A stretch of 64,000 nucleotides of DNA, taken from NCBI GenBank assembly GCA_947462335.1, contig OX381710.1:35773204-35837203 (forward strand), in the 5' to 3' direction. Origin of the DNA: Harmothoe impar (lineage: Eukaryota > Annelida > Polychaeta > Phyllodocida > Polynoidae). The position numbers were made by a program, and so were the translations under genes. A model generated the notes under the pieces. The model saw only the letters and a list, made by a program, of their open reading frames with translations. It did no database searches and had not been told where the DNA came from. This document shows, one piece after another, positions 60,701 to 63,581 of the stretch (position 1 is the stretch's first letter; each line of letters opens with the position of its first letter).

Positions 60701-61979
60701 CATACCTATCCACCTTGTACTCTTTTCAAATTTAACACGAGTCGGCCTCACCACCCACCACCCCACATTAAGGGGTCTATAGTATAAGTGGGGAGGGTCC
60801 TATTGACTGGGTTCAGCCTGGCCACACCCAGTAGAGTCAATGCTGGTACCTAGCCCTGTAACGGCCGCCTAGTGCTTTAATGCATCTAGCCCTTCATCAG
60901 TATGATGCTTGCATGCAGCCCTGTTGAGTAACTCACCAATGCTGTATTCAAGCATTAAGCCGAACATACAATGTTGATGCACTCCTGAAGGGTTGGCATG
61001 ATGTATGAATGAACTCGCCAGGGCTGCATGAATGCATCATGCCGACCAAGGGCATCATAGCACTATGCGGCCCTTTAAGTTTATAGAGGGCTAGCGGGTG
61101 TCAGACACGCTCACTTCTCACTGTCACCCAGCAGGATGCTATAGGACGGGTACAAGCCGCATCGTGCCGCACACCAGCAGGTTATCAGACTGAAGGCCCT
61201 TTCTCCCCCCGCTGTGGGAGAGCTCCACTGTGGAGTGTGTGGCAGTTCTTTACTATGGACCATTAGTCAGCTTAGTGGGGGCACTTACTCAGCATAAAAA
61301 AACATGCACAGTTATCTCCTTGGCCAATTTGAGAAGTAGGGGGGGGGGGAGTAGTAATAGTAAGGATGGCATAGAGTGCTTTCCTCCTGCATAGAAGAAG
61401 GTTGATTAGTTAAAGCACCCCTCCCCCCCCCATCCCCGAGTACCTGGCTTTAAGTGAAGTGCTTAGTATCTGATTCTGCACGTCGAATAAGGGTGGATAA
61501 GATAGCACTTATGAGGTCTATGTTTTATAACTACCTAGGCTACTACCTATGTCTACAGTAGCTTAGCCTGCCTGTGACCATGGAAGAACATTACATAGAT
61601 TGAGGGAATTAGCCTGATTACTTCTATCCAGAAAAGACATGACTCAGAATCTAAGGTGGTGATCGAGGGCATTTTGCTTAATGATATCCTGATCTGGCTG
61701 ACATATAGCCAGTAAAGGAACATTCACAAGATGTAATAACAACATATATGATATGGTGCCGAGTCTGGCTGTGGACCTTTCAGAGGAAGCCCATCGGCTA
61801 ACCCCCTTGACATATGATGTGTGTTGACGTGTTTGACGTTGATGACGTTGTCTTTACAGGTGCTTGTACGTCAGGAGATCTACAGGAAGCAGGGTTACGT
61901 TGTGCAGGCGGAGGAGGAGCAGCTCCGGGTACAGAACGAGGCACTGCAGGCAGAGCTCAACGCACCCACACAGTTCAAG
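27653..61979 (+). CDS. NUP54: Nucleoporin p54 (NUP54), seven of its exons, 3' end beyond the window
   Basis: Encodes the FG nucleoporin that forms the Nup62-Nup58-Nup54 central channel complex of the nuclear pore. Coding exons are 27653-27776, 34693-34935, 35314-35504, 35940-36127, 37084-37283, 38888-39144 and 61860-61979, totalling 1323 nt (441 codons). All introns are GT-AG and all phases agree. Residues 1-122 are an FG-rich tail of about ten FG dipeptides ending in 13 glutamines. Residues ~135-330 form the alpha/beta Nup54 domain, with conserved GDERD, AKWNQLQAFWGTGKG, NPFCRFKAVG and LPVPMIGF. Residues ~335-441 begin the coiled coil, including LNAPTQFK. I chose the ATG giving MAFSFGG because vertebrate Nup54 also starts MAF. 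About 65 residues of the family C-terminus are missing, so at least one further exon lies past 64000. Confidence 0.97.
27890..28100. mobile_element. Degenerate fragment of the G-tract Harbinger-like MITE
   Basis: TTTGGACCCCTCTTGGGG and a 12-base G run followed by CAAAAATATTT resemble the internal repeats of the element at 58261-58586. No intact ends. It is preceded by a short GTTATGATAAC duplication at ~27887-27910. Confidence 0.5.
28312..28380. repeat. Short compound hairpin in NUP54 intron 1
   Basis: GTGGTCATCCTATC recurs, and its reverse complement GATAGGATGACCAC lies ~35 bases on. GGTATGACCAC forms a second, nested stem. Confidence 0.7.
28381..29537. other. Intron 1 sequence, nothing recognised
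   Basis: AT-rich with short frames only. Confidence 0.5.
29538..29690. mobile_element. Partial G-tract Harbinger-like MITE
   Basis: Contains AAAAGCCTGCGC, TTACTAT and TCAAAGGG in the same order as the middle of the element at 58261-58586, followed by a 13-base G run and TTTGACCCCTCGACCGGGG. The terminal repeats are missing. Confidence 0.6.
30342..30701. mobile_element. 360 bp TIR element with CAGTGTTGCCGAAA ends and GGGTAT duplication
   Basis: Left end CAGTGTTGCCGAAA (30343 on) is matched inverted by TTTTCGGCAACACTG (30686-30700). GGGTAT flanks both sides (30336-30341 and 30702-30707), with one unmatched base next to each TIR. The interior has GCCGGC-rich hairpins and ACGCAGGCC/GGCCTGCGT inverted motifs. 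A stretch with CTTTCTAA, GAAAGAATTT and TCAAAT also occurs in the element at 57799-59038, so the two are probably related. Confidence 0.7.
30733..31050. repeat. Direct repeats of TGTGGGCCACCCGGGC
   Basis: Two copies of a ~70 bp stretch (from ~30735 and ~30968) share TGTGGGCCACCCGGGC and AACTACGGGCCCGGACC. Probably part of another decayed element. It abuts the Harbinger-like element starting at 31059. Confidence 0.6.
31580..32790. repeat. Strongly diverged ~110 bp tandem repeat
   Basis: Recurring pieces include TTTCAAGTCTAGACCTTCAA (for example ~32388, ~32500, ~32757, variant at ~31592), GATGAATNCNGGTCTGAGCC with TTTAATAT, and TGCCAAAAT, in the same order. The copies are too diverged for an exact count, perhaps six to eight. 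It is non-coding. Confidence 0.55.
33634..33835. mobile_element. 202 bp TTAA-flanked MITE with internal 33 bp repeats
   Basis: CCCTTTAGGGCCG...GGCGGCCTTAAAGGG with TTAA at 33630-33633 and 33836-33839. Inside, a 33 bp unit starting GGCCGAGCATCGACTATAG occurs at 33642, 33675 and 33708 (the third shortened). Each unit holds the palindrome TCGACTATAGTCGA or a one-base variant. The unit start recurs inverted as GGCTCGGCCCTAGGGG near 33755. Nested within the 3.4 kb element. Confidence 0.85.
33864..34113. mobile_element. 250 bp TA-flanked MITE (CCATAAAACCCTCCCTTAAG type)
   Basis: Left CCATAAAACCCTCCCTTAAG, right inverted TTTAAAGGAGGGGTTTTACTG, with TA at 33862-33863 and 34114-34115. Same family as the element at 58189-58754. 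Confidence 0.7.
34693..34935 (+). CDS. NUP54: NUP54 exon 2 (residues 42-122), FG repeats and poly-Q
   Basis: Follows TATTTCAG. Encodes GFGFG then repeated GFGTG/GLGTG units and, at 34882-34920, thirteen glutamines written in mixed CAA and CAG codons, then LLQ. Donor GTATGT, phase 1. The mixed codons should make the tract fairly stable. Confidence 0.95.
34979..35080. mobile_element. Ends of two decayed TA-type MITEs in intron 2
   Basis: CGCGTATAACCTGC...GCGGGAATTTACAGTA resembles one MITE end family. GGGCGCTTATTATGTCGAATACAGTA resembles the TIR of the 180 bp MITE at 7086. Neither has a visible partner end. Confidence 0.5.
35314..35504 (+). CDS. NUP54: NUP54 exon 3 (residues 123-186)
   Basis: Acceptor TTTTGTTGCAG. 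Encodes the start of the folded domain, with FGDERDVILAKWNQLQAFWG and NPFCRFK, both highly conserved in animal Nup54. Donor GTAAGG, phase 0. Confidence 0.96.
35639..35755. mobile_element. Partial TA-type MITE in intron 3
   Basis: CTGTGAAAGTACTTATTTTC...AAATTTTCGCGGATG...GGGTATTTATTCCATACT follows the sequence of the element at 50755-50919. The right end has been lost. Confidence 0.65.
35940..36127 (+). CDS. NUP54: NUP54 exon 4 (residues 187-248)
   Basis: Acceptor AATTTCCAG. Begins AVGFSCIPKTRNKDG and ends RPLPDN plus the first two bases of a Lys codon. Its last ~50 bases and its donor GTAAGT are the founder of the tandem array that fills the following intron. Phase agrees with exon 5, which supplies the final G of the Lys codon. 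Confidence 0.95.
36074..36900 (+). repeat. 13-copy array of the exon 4 3' end and its splice donor
   Basis: Unit of 61 bp (63 or 70 in some copies) running from CAAGCCCCAGTTCTCTG, through a GT-rich stretch and AAGGTGTGCG, to CTCCCAGACAACAAGTAAGT. The first copy is the coding end of NUP54 exon 4. Donor-like GT sites occur at 36128, 36189, 36250, 36311, 36372, 36442, 36505, 36566, 36629, 36699, 36762, 36823 and 36884. Most read CAAGTAAGTA; those at 36505, 36566, 36762 and 36884 read CAAGTAAATA, and those at 36372 and 36629 read CAAGTACTTA followed by another GTAAGT. Reading on past the first donor meets TAA at once. Positions 36372-36566 recur as a block at +257. Confidence 0.95.
37084..37283 (+). 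CDS. NUP54: NUP54 exon 5 (residues 249-315)
   Basis: Acceptor TTGACACAG. Encodes TELVFYLQERSQTG through LSGDQLKNYLDNPPA. Donor GTCAGT, phase 1. Confidence 0.95.
37284..38340. other. Intron 5, low-complexity stretches
   Basis: 37391-37560 is a loose repeat of CCCGGTTACT/CCTGG-like words. 37584-37640 holds two hairpins (GGCCTGCTATATAAGGCAGGCC region and CTGCCAGTTACTGGCAG). 37780-37900 alternates GGGAGGGAGG with T runs of 8-12. No gene seen. Confidence 0.6.
38344..38562. mobile_element. 219 bp MITE, CCGTAAATTCTCACG...GCGAAAATTTACGG
   Basis: Imperfect TIRs at both ends. The interior has repeated GTGCGGCTTATAGGAT and CTCCCAAG motifs at ~38390 and ~38490. One end of a related element (CCGTAAATTCTCGCG, GCCGCACC) occurs at ~39619. 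Confidence 0.65.
38751..38852 (+). mobile_element. 72 bp A-tailed retroposed insertion with 15 bp target duplication
   Basis: TTATTGAGAGACGCA occurs at 38751-38765 and again at 38838-38852. Between them are 48 bases of unknown origin (38766-38813) followed by an A tail of 24 with a single G. This is the signature of LINE-mediated insertion of a polyadenylated, severely 5'-truncated RNA. It lies 35 bases before exon 6. I do not recognise the source RNA. Confidence 0.8.
38888..39144 (+). CDS. NUP54: NUP54 exon 6 (residues 316-401)
   Basis: Acceptor GTTCACAG. Encodes GIDPLIWQQAKLDNPDPEKL, then PVPMIGFTELHRRLK and a helical region with QYKRKHLELSHRVLQ. This is the beginning of the coiled coil that binds Nup62 and Nup58. 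Donor GTGAGC, phase 0. The following intron is 22.7 kb. Confidence 0.96.
39145..40280. other. Start of intron 6; CTCF-like motifs, no gene
   Basis: A 12- to 15-base G run occurs near 39332 and a MITE end at ~39619. TCACTAGGGGGC at 40101-40112 (11/12 to the CTCF core) and GCCACCTCCAGG at 40237-40248 (10/12, minus strand) lie just before the satellite. Confidence 0.5.
40281..41745. repeat. 374 bp satellite, 3.9 tandem copies
   Basis: Unit start GGGGAGAGTTTTTCTTTGCC occurs at 40291, 40665, 41039 and 41413, exactly 374 bp apart each time. Copies 2 and 3 are nearly identical, and copies 1 and 4 differ more. The last copy breaks off after GGTCATT, ~50 bp from the 3' end of the LINE on the minus strand. 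The antisense open frame in copies 1-2 is incidental. Confidence 0.95.
41798..42169 (-). other. 3' UTR and terminal short repeat of the three-ORF LINE
   Basis: About 370 bases without coding potential. On the minus strand it ends CTTTCAAACTTCAAACTTC, two to three copies of a 7-base unit, the likely end primed on the target. The exact end is an inference. Confidence 0.5.
42170..45037 (-). CDS. LINE endonuclease-reverse transcriptase (955 aa)
   Basis: Target-primed reverse transcription enzyme. Residues ~28-245 are an APE-type endonuclease with MNVQSL (N35), ITESW (E60), YRPPNG, GDFNVN (D171/N173), STLDHIYTN (D215) and GDHVPV (D236-H237, where S of the usual SDH is G). Residues ~515-780 are reverse transcriptase with NWRPVCLLN, FLDLKKAFD (D607), CGVPQGSVLGPLLF, YADD (694-697, catalytic D696/D697) and FNYLGVVID. 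The C-terminal ~170 residues include FDYCDF and NKCLRLC, a cysteine region typical of these LINEs. The length is usual for a CR1/jockey-group ORF2. No stops or frameshifts, so it may be active. It reads antisense to NUP54. Confidence 0.95.
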   Translation of the reverse strand: MVGRVETNGAYQLQLMYSSFEKLKSTKGLKILTMNVQSLRDKYQYLYNAIQGLDYVCITESWLKQQVPDAHFYIPGFKLFRYDRRTGNRGGVACYVKDQYAPYTEICEEFSLSTGDIECLCFLTKFPNQKYRYILTVYRPPNGTVKKSYYYLLNSIRNECFDRREIWIAGDFNVNSRARNCIKFKRMSSFLKRGKLNSLHSGPTYYHPYGKSTLDHIYTNCIHVASSGLIDELIGDHVPVFAIKKQAPRRKYPYKTIRGRSYKNFDFEDFTTFLANEDWDAFFINQSLTENYEYLIDRITDYLDTHHPIRDFRVRPEDPFFDPEVVTLIKIKKNKLRRARKVRPGLYNHHLVRAKQLMAQIKILLINKRRAVINDNLLKFKDDPRKFWQVINKIWKGEKVSSDMMLIDEDGGPVGSTDAADFVNNYYISIGEALASKFDSSLARVFVIPQSESLFNFEACTPCVATKLAKNIKAGKSSGINNIRTNVVKHALVSKPSILSHLINSSIGGSLLPSCLKTGCVVPIPKTGSLSDVANWRPVCLLNMFSKLIEKFVHKQLMGYLVTNGLISDNQFGFMAGRSTMDAAFRLVQTLFEARNRSELSAILFLDLKKAFDTVNHSKLLNKLSKIGCSPLCLNWLKDYLTGRFQSTFANNCTSQPKLVTCGVPQGSVLGPLLFIIYINDIIPIIKNAFSYLYADDLAIVISGKDPNIVSALMQEDLDNIGHWCYTNVLTVNVKKTQILWCYPVRSPPDLSNVNLVLCGESLKSVHQFNYLGVVIDTDLSFKQHCKKVNSMSFSRFIQLCNIRKSINEAVALEIYKTMILPIFDYCDFIIDSGPVTAVRKLQTIQNKCLRLCRGIRHARDVRTTDLHTLCSINKLYSRRDRHIKILMYRWSLIPDHVVVPVRMLRNNAKIKLRVNRPILESFRTSPLYRGMLLWSPLEGPIQRSESITKFKGLI
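45038..46748 (-). other. 1.7 kb non-coding spacer between the hydrolase and EN-RT ORFs
   Basis: AT-rich with no long frame on either strand. Its upstream part (on the minus strand) holds the 115 bp tandem repeat. CR1-type elements normally have near-adjacent ORFs, so the spacer is odd. It could be an internal promoter, a translation re-initiation region, an intron of the element RNA or a later insertion. I see no inverted ends marking an insertion. Confidence 0.5.
46472..46701. repeat. 115 bp tandem repeat, two close copies and a diverged third
   Basis: CCAATACACATCAAGTCGGG starts at 46472 and 46587. The copies differ at only a few bases. A diverged third copy with CCCCAAGTCGGGTCCGGCTA lies at ~46318-46440. 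Confidence 0.85.
46749..47393 (-). CDS. SGNH/GDSL-type hydrolase ORF of the LINE (214 aa)
   Basis: Begins MRIVDVVGDSR, the block I motif with the nucleophile Ser at residue 10. LGG at 60-62 fits the oxyanion block, without the usual Asn that follows. DGCHPD near the C-terminus gives D185-x-x-H188, the catalytic block V. Esterase domains of this fold are known inside ORF1 of some CR1/L2-group LINEs. Here the domain is a free-standing ORF starting 55 bases after ORF1. Its substrate is unknown, and an acyl or acetyl ester is the family expectation. No signal peptide or membrane segment. Confidence 0.8.
   Translation of the reverse strand: MRIVDVVGDSRVRHLFGPLKNRYAGLRDVEVMPGATIHRLSLEVSRRASSLSPPAAIVVLGGICSITRRSHNSGHLSLRIPSAHYASLEVTNRFELMMASAHGWNPNVKVIISELFGVDMRRTNNLLGHAIHPQQLACNDIIHAVNHRIALINQRYEVLTPSTADICHEPTFDGSWVNDYDCLGDGCHPDSTTVNELADIVSACLIENEHRGLI
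47449..49812 (-). CDS. LINE ORF1 with coiled coil, RRM-like region and C-terminal NADAR domain (787 aa)
   Basis: Residues 1-150 are basic and Ser/Arg-rich with RPRGRPPK, a possible nuclear signal or AT-hook. Residues ~155-235 look like a coiled coil. Residues ~261-395 (FNIVIEGLEE, LVKRIP, PRPLLVCFDTAWRRD) resemble the RRM plus C-terminal domain of L1-type ORF1 proteins. Residues ~405-480 are His/Asn/Arg-rich. Residues ~578-733 (bases 47614-48081) match NADAR/YbiA: YLSNSF, a D-G pair, WKKHRIPAMRMCLSKKF, DAFW (695-698) and GENMIGVLLSDLR (717-729). The glutamate expected after F-x-S-S is Ile613, so activity is doubtful. The protein is otherwise as expected for an RNA-binding ORF1. I regard the NADAR assignment as strong and its role as unknown. 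Confidence 0.85.
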   Translation of the reverse strand: MGRRGRSSMNHDPPGSLDSPAGQDIHRKPRPRGRPPKTHHITHRSVSVKRTRHSSEEISPRSAQVYRHRSPSHEIRHHQPKRQVRHSDLGASGGVLVSTNTRDSLEVNDTSCTEDNDWEEDDSWATNSDHGNFDRPTARPKSKRSQSKKHSGNEDLKLFIAKANQDVKSDIASLKNTLDESNENWNVRLGAIESKNKKFASKTQDELKSIRLIAEEARDAANRAVQSAVLVKSEWDSKKISPSFANVTRSDDSGDFVSPKRFNIVIEGLEEVDDDDLLERTLQLLSVIEITPTPTEIKLVKRIPRKNPSNDVPRPLLVCFDTAWRRDSCLCAKNKLAETGVPEHKGIFINADEDIATRRVKGYLRGIAKFCRQNNLANIVMRGTCIIIDGELYDGNQPDAIPSQFKPRDYRHPSERNQHDGHDRRHHGNYHRGNNHYNSYNPHSNSNSRNDRPLNPVTSADKGVNQNQTRKSDHRNTGYAHQSSRSTQGVAPSNLNRGSRAEAMSPDKDITQRLNMLVGGSYSGSYTKLQKSPVTQAQSYRHKGPPKPQPTTSRQNGRAGNNTIGHPQVPGPKPLLYMKETASGIVFCGEKCYLSNSFKTRIEHDGLLFHSSIQLYEWLRCTELGDKVTANLVHQAPSVPEVMDATRGCKESAKWKKHRIPAMRMCLSKKFRQGKRLKDLLRLTGKLPLIESAPDAFWSSNASYGDDCWDSEGEYEGENMIGVLLSDLRTQFQSEPAPVTKAASSKHRLESDITESLVHGETLSRQPDAGQTNDSGGECSSETSAEL
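49861..50754. other. Flank upstream of the LINE 5' end; nothing recognised
   Basis: Includes a 15- to 16-base C run at ~50231 and a small inverted repeat, AACGGTTGTTCTACAACCGTT, at ~50429. No coding signal. Part of it may be the LINE 5' UTR. Confidence 0.5.
50755..50919. mobile_element. 165 bp TA-flanked MITE
   Basis: CTGTGAAAGTACTTATATTC on the left and a matching inverted end CGACCACAG on the right, with TA at 50753-50754 and 50920-50921. Internal AATTTCGCGGATT/TTTTCGC motifs are inverted. A partial relative lies at 35639. Confidence 0.7.
50922..54626. other. 3.7 kb of intron 6 without a gene
   Basis: Short frames only. CCACAAGGTGGC at 52360-52371 is 11/12 to the CTCF core. 52850-53050 is a decayed repeat with GTGCGGGTTATA motifs. 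53380-53580 is GC-richer than the rest of the intron. A 17-base G run lies near 54251. Confidence 0.5.
54627..54820. repeat. ~65 bp imperfect inverted repeat with 60 bp loop
   Basis: Left arm 54627-54692 (CCACAATGACCTTGAACTTG through GCTTGGAACC) and right arm 54753-54820 (GGTTCCAAGCTAACCACAGG through AAGGTCACAGTGG) are complementary with scattered mismatches. Probably a decayed fold-back element. Confidence 0.7.
55030..55290. promoter_or_regulatory. Candidate regulatory cluster: TAATCC and AAGGTCA sites
   Basis: TAATCC occurs at 55109-55114, 55117-55122 and 55138-55143, the core of K50 homeodomain (Otx/Pitx/Gsc) sites. GAAGGTCA at 55149-55156 and the inverted TGACCTTGC at 55166-55174 are nuclear-receptor half-sites. 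The stretch is free of recognisable transposons. Function is inferred only from motif clustering. Confidence 0.35.
55430..55616. mobile_element. Palindromic GGCATGATGCATGAAT family, copy a (diverged)
   Basis: Contains CGGGAGTGTATCAACACCG and GGCATGATGCATGAATATGC. The ends are degraded. Confidence 0.65.
55755..55905. mobile_element. Decayed right part of a Harbinger-like G-tract MITE
   Basis: A ~20-base G run with GATTTGGACTT is followed ~90 bases on by CCCTTGTTAAAAAGTGGCCA, a degraded version of the inverted terminus seen at 58561-58586. Confidence 0.5.
56076..56404. mobile_element. Decayed MITE split by a nested 137 bp MITE
   Basis: CCGTAAAACTTCGCATATAA on the left and repeated GGTTATA words ending TTATACTGTA on the right resemble the CCGTAAATT family. 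The element at 56139-56275 sits inside it. Confidence 0.5.
56139..56275. mobile_element. 137 bp MITE with 6 bp target duplication (CAGAG...CTCTG family)
   Basis: Begins CAGAGTTGCCACTCTTCCTA and ends GAGTGGCATCTCTG, with GATTTT directly on both sides (56133-56138 and 56276-56281). The second copy at 62828-62970 has its own 6 bp duplication. Confidence 0.85.
56834..56905 (-). promoter_or_regulatory. CTCF-type motif pair in intron 6
   Basis: GCCACCTGGTGG at 56834-56845 reads CCACCAGGTGGC on the minus strand, a full match to CCASYAGRKGGC. GCGCCATCTAGAA, a weaker version, follows at ~56893. Confidence 0.4.
57020..57208. mobile_element. Palindromic GGCATGATGCATGAATG family, copy b
   Basis: TTAA at 57016-57019 then CCCTTTCAGGGCCGCATA. 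It holds GGCATGATGCATGAATGCA and the inverse TGCATTCATGCATCATG, and ends CCTTAAAGG. Confidence 0.8.
58189..58754. mobile_element. TA-flanked MITE, middle layer of the nest
   Basis: Left CCATAAAACCTATTAG...GATAAGCCGACC, right the inverse ending GAGAGGTTTTATGG, with TA at 58187-58188 and 58755-58756. Same family as 33864-34113. Without the inner element it is ~240 bp, like its relative. Confidence 0.8.
58261..58586. mobile_element. 326 bp Harbinger-like MITE, inner layer of the nest
   Basis: GGGAGTGGTCATTTTTTAAC on the left and its inverse ending GACCACTCCC on the right, with TAA on both sides (58258-58260 and 58587-58589). Inside the TIRs, repeats of GGGGGGACCAAAAAAATTTG followed by GACCCC lie in both halves. 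This is the cleanest copy of the family in the window. Confidence 0.88.
59233..59472. mobile_element. Palindromic GGCATGATGC family, copy c
   Basis: Starts CCCTTACGGGCCGCATGGTG after CTAA and ends ACTACCGGTATGCGGCCCG. The middle has GGCATGATGCTTGAATGCAG. Confidence 0.8.
59473..60076. other. Intron 6, nothing recognised
   Basis: A short direct duplication, AAATATTTATTTAATAAAATC versus AAATATTTATATTAATAAAATC, each followed by ATACATAGCAAACTC, lies at ~59621-59702. Confidence 0.5.
60077..60309. mobile_element. Palindromic GGCATGATGCATGAATG family, copy d
   Basis: Starts CCTTTAAGGGCCGCATAG, contains GGCATGATGCATGAATGCAG and its inverse CTGCATTCATGCATCAT, and ends CACTATGCTACCCTTAG. Confidence 0.8.
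60310..60852. other. Intron 6, nothing recognised
   Basis: AT-rich. No repeat or frame of note. Confidence 0.5.
60853..61080. mobile_element. Palindromic GGCATGATGC family, copy e
   Basis: Starts CCTGTAACGGCCGCCTAGTG and ends GCACTATGCGGCCCTTTAAG, so both ends can be read. It contains GGCATGATGTATGAATG and GCATGAATGCATCATGCCGA. Confidence 0.8.
61081..61859. other. End of intron 6 before NUP54 exon 7
   Basis: G and C runs at ~61338 and ~61422. No gene or transposon recognised. Ends at the acceptor GTCTTTACAG. Confidence 0.5.
61860..61979 (+). CDS. NUP54: NUP54 exon 7 (residues 402-441)
   Basis: Acceptor GTCTTTACAG. Encodes VLVRQEIYRKQGY, then AEEEQLRVQNEALQAELN and APTQFK, a strong match to the family's C-terminal coiled coil. 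Donor GTGAGC in phase 0. The next exon (expected to start near G-R-L-N-E-L) is not found before 64000. Confidence 0.96.
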
Positions 61980-62012
61980 GTGAGCAACTCACGGTACTCG
62001 TTATCCATACTG

Positions 62013-62233
62013 TTATGCATTCATATGCAATGCCCTATGTCGGCATGATGCATGAATGCAGCCCGTCTACTCACCAGGGCTGCTTTCATGTACTATGCTA
62101 ACACTTTCGTTTATCAATCCTGTTGTTTTGCCATGAATGCAGAACTGGTGAGTAGATTTGCCAGGGTTGCATTCATGTATCATGACGATGAAGGGCATCA
62201 TGCATTAACACATTATGTAGCCCCTAAATGGTT
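62013..62233. mobile_element. Palindromic GGCATGATGCATGAATG family, copy f
   Basis: Starts ~33 bases after the exon 7 donor. GGCATGATGCATGAATGCAG at ~62041, inverted partner at ~62170, and ends GTAGCCCCTAAATGGTTAA. Confidence 0.75.
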
Positions 62234-62438
62234 AATTATTTTTGTTAATTACTTATGGATCGAAACCTTGATTATTTTCTCCTCATTTATGCCTTAACTT
62301 CGTTCTGCCCACCCACTGACGCTGAATCCGTTAGTCCTACGACATAACTTAATTAGTGAATCCTGCACATGTATTATTGTACTGAGGAGATTGTCAAACA
62401 TTTGTTTTCTTCACTCCTCACTCACCTCTACTATTTAA

Positions 62439-62645
62439 CCCTTTGAGGACAGCATATGATGCATTGAGGCCTCATATAAATTGGCCGTCATGCTGAGTAA
62501 CTCACCTTGCCCTATTACCATTAGAGAGTGTATCAACCCCGTAGGGTCGGCATGATGCATGAATGCAGCACTGGTTGGTTAATTGTCACTGCTGCATTCA
62601 TGGCGACAAAAAGCATAGTGTATCAGAGCACTATTCTGCCCTTAA
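62439..62645. mobile_element. Palindromic GGCATGATGCATGAATG family, copy g
   Basis: TTAA at 62435-62438 then CCCTTTGAGGACAGCATATG. Contains GGCATGATGCATGAATGCAG and ends ACTATTCTGCCCTTAAAA. Confidence 0.75.
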
Positions 62646-62827
62646 AACGAATCTAGGAAACCACTCCTCAATCATTATAAATGAAGGATCACTTTAGTAA
62701 CTCCAAATATCGCCATTAGAAGGCAACGCAACACCCAAAACCATCAACTATTGCACACATGTTGGAGTCACTTCTAGTCACACCTGGTTTAAATCATTCA
62801 TTCCTTTTATATACATTAATTCTTGGT

Positions 62828-62970
62828 CAGAGATACCACTTTTCCTACTTTTACAGGAATTCCTACATTTTGGCTGGAATTTCTGTATTGAATTATGGTA
62901 ATTCCATACAGAAATTTGACCAAAAATGTAAGATTTCCTACTGATTGTCGACGACTGAGTGGCATCTCTG
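62828..62970. mobile_element. 143 bp MITE with 6 bp target duplication (CAGAG...CTCTG family)
   Basis: Starts CAGAGATACCACTTTTCCTA and ends GAGTGGCATCTCTG, with CTTGGT directly on both sides (62822-62827 and 62971-62976). Relative of 56139-56275. Confidence 0.87.
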
Positions 62971-62976
62971 CTTGGT

Positions 62977-63324
62977 GTAAAGGTGTGTTAGTGTGGTCAA
63001 GTGCATAGTCATGTGCGTACACATTCTATACTTTATGATTAAATAGTCTGTAGCAGCTATACTCCACCTGAATGAGCAATCAGGTTCGGGAAGTCTCTTC
63101 CTGCGTCTGTCTCGTACTACAGGGCCTGGAGAGATTAAAACTCTCAATCAAAAAATAAAGGAAGCCCCTCACTCATTTAACCGTGGCAGTAGCATCCTTT
63201 GTATCTGTAACTTTTCTTTGGAGCTGTGAACTAAAAAAGAGCATTTCTGGGGGTAAGTGAGTAAAATATGTGGATGCTATATGAAACTGAGTGGGGTGGG
63301 GGGGGTGAAGAAGCGTTCCCTTGA
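62977..63324. other. Intron 7, nothing recognised
   Basis: No exon matching the expected NUP54 C-terminus, and no repeat apart from a short G run near 63294. Confidence 0.5.
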
Positions 63325-63581
63325 GTAAGCCCTTTGAGTGTAGCATAGCGCTGTATCGCATGTACTATGACCTTTTGTGATCATGTTACCTATTGAATGC
63401 AGTCCTGGCTAGTAACTGCTGCATTCATGCATCATGCCGATCCCATGCGGTTGATACACTCCCCAAGAGATGCATCACGCACCAATGCAGTGCCAGTGAG
63501 TTACTCGCAGGTGTTGCATTAGTGCATCAGAATGACAGAAAATGACCATGGACTTTGAAATACCAGGCATTCCTTAAAGGG
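63325..63581. mobile_element. Palindromic GGCATGATGC family, copy h (diverged)
   Basis: Starts near GCCCTTTGAGTGTAGCATAG. Contains CTGCATTCATGCATCATGCC and TTGATACACTCCC, and ends near TCCTTAAAGGG. Confidence 0.7.

Noticed and set aside
63100..63160. Candidate next NUP54 exon (frame starting G-L-E-R-L-K after CTACAGG)
   Set aside because: The translation hits a stop after about 11 residues and does not match the expected family sequence following APTQFK.
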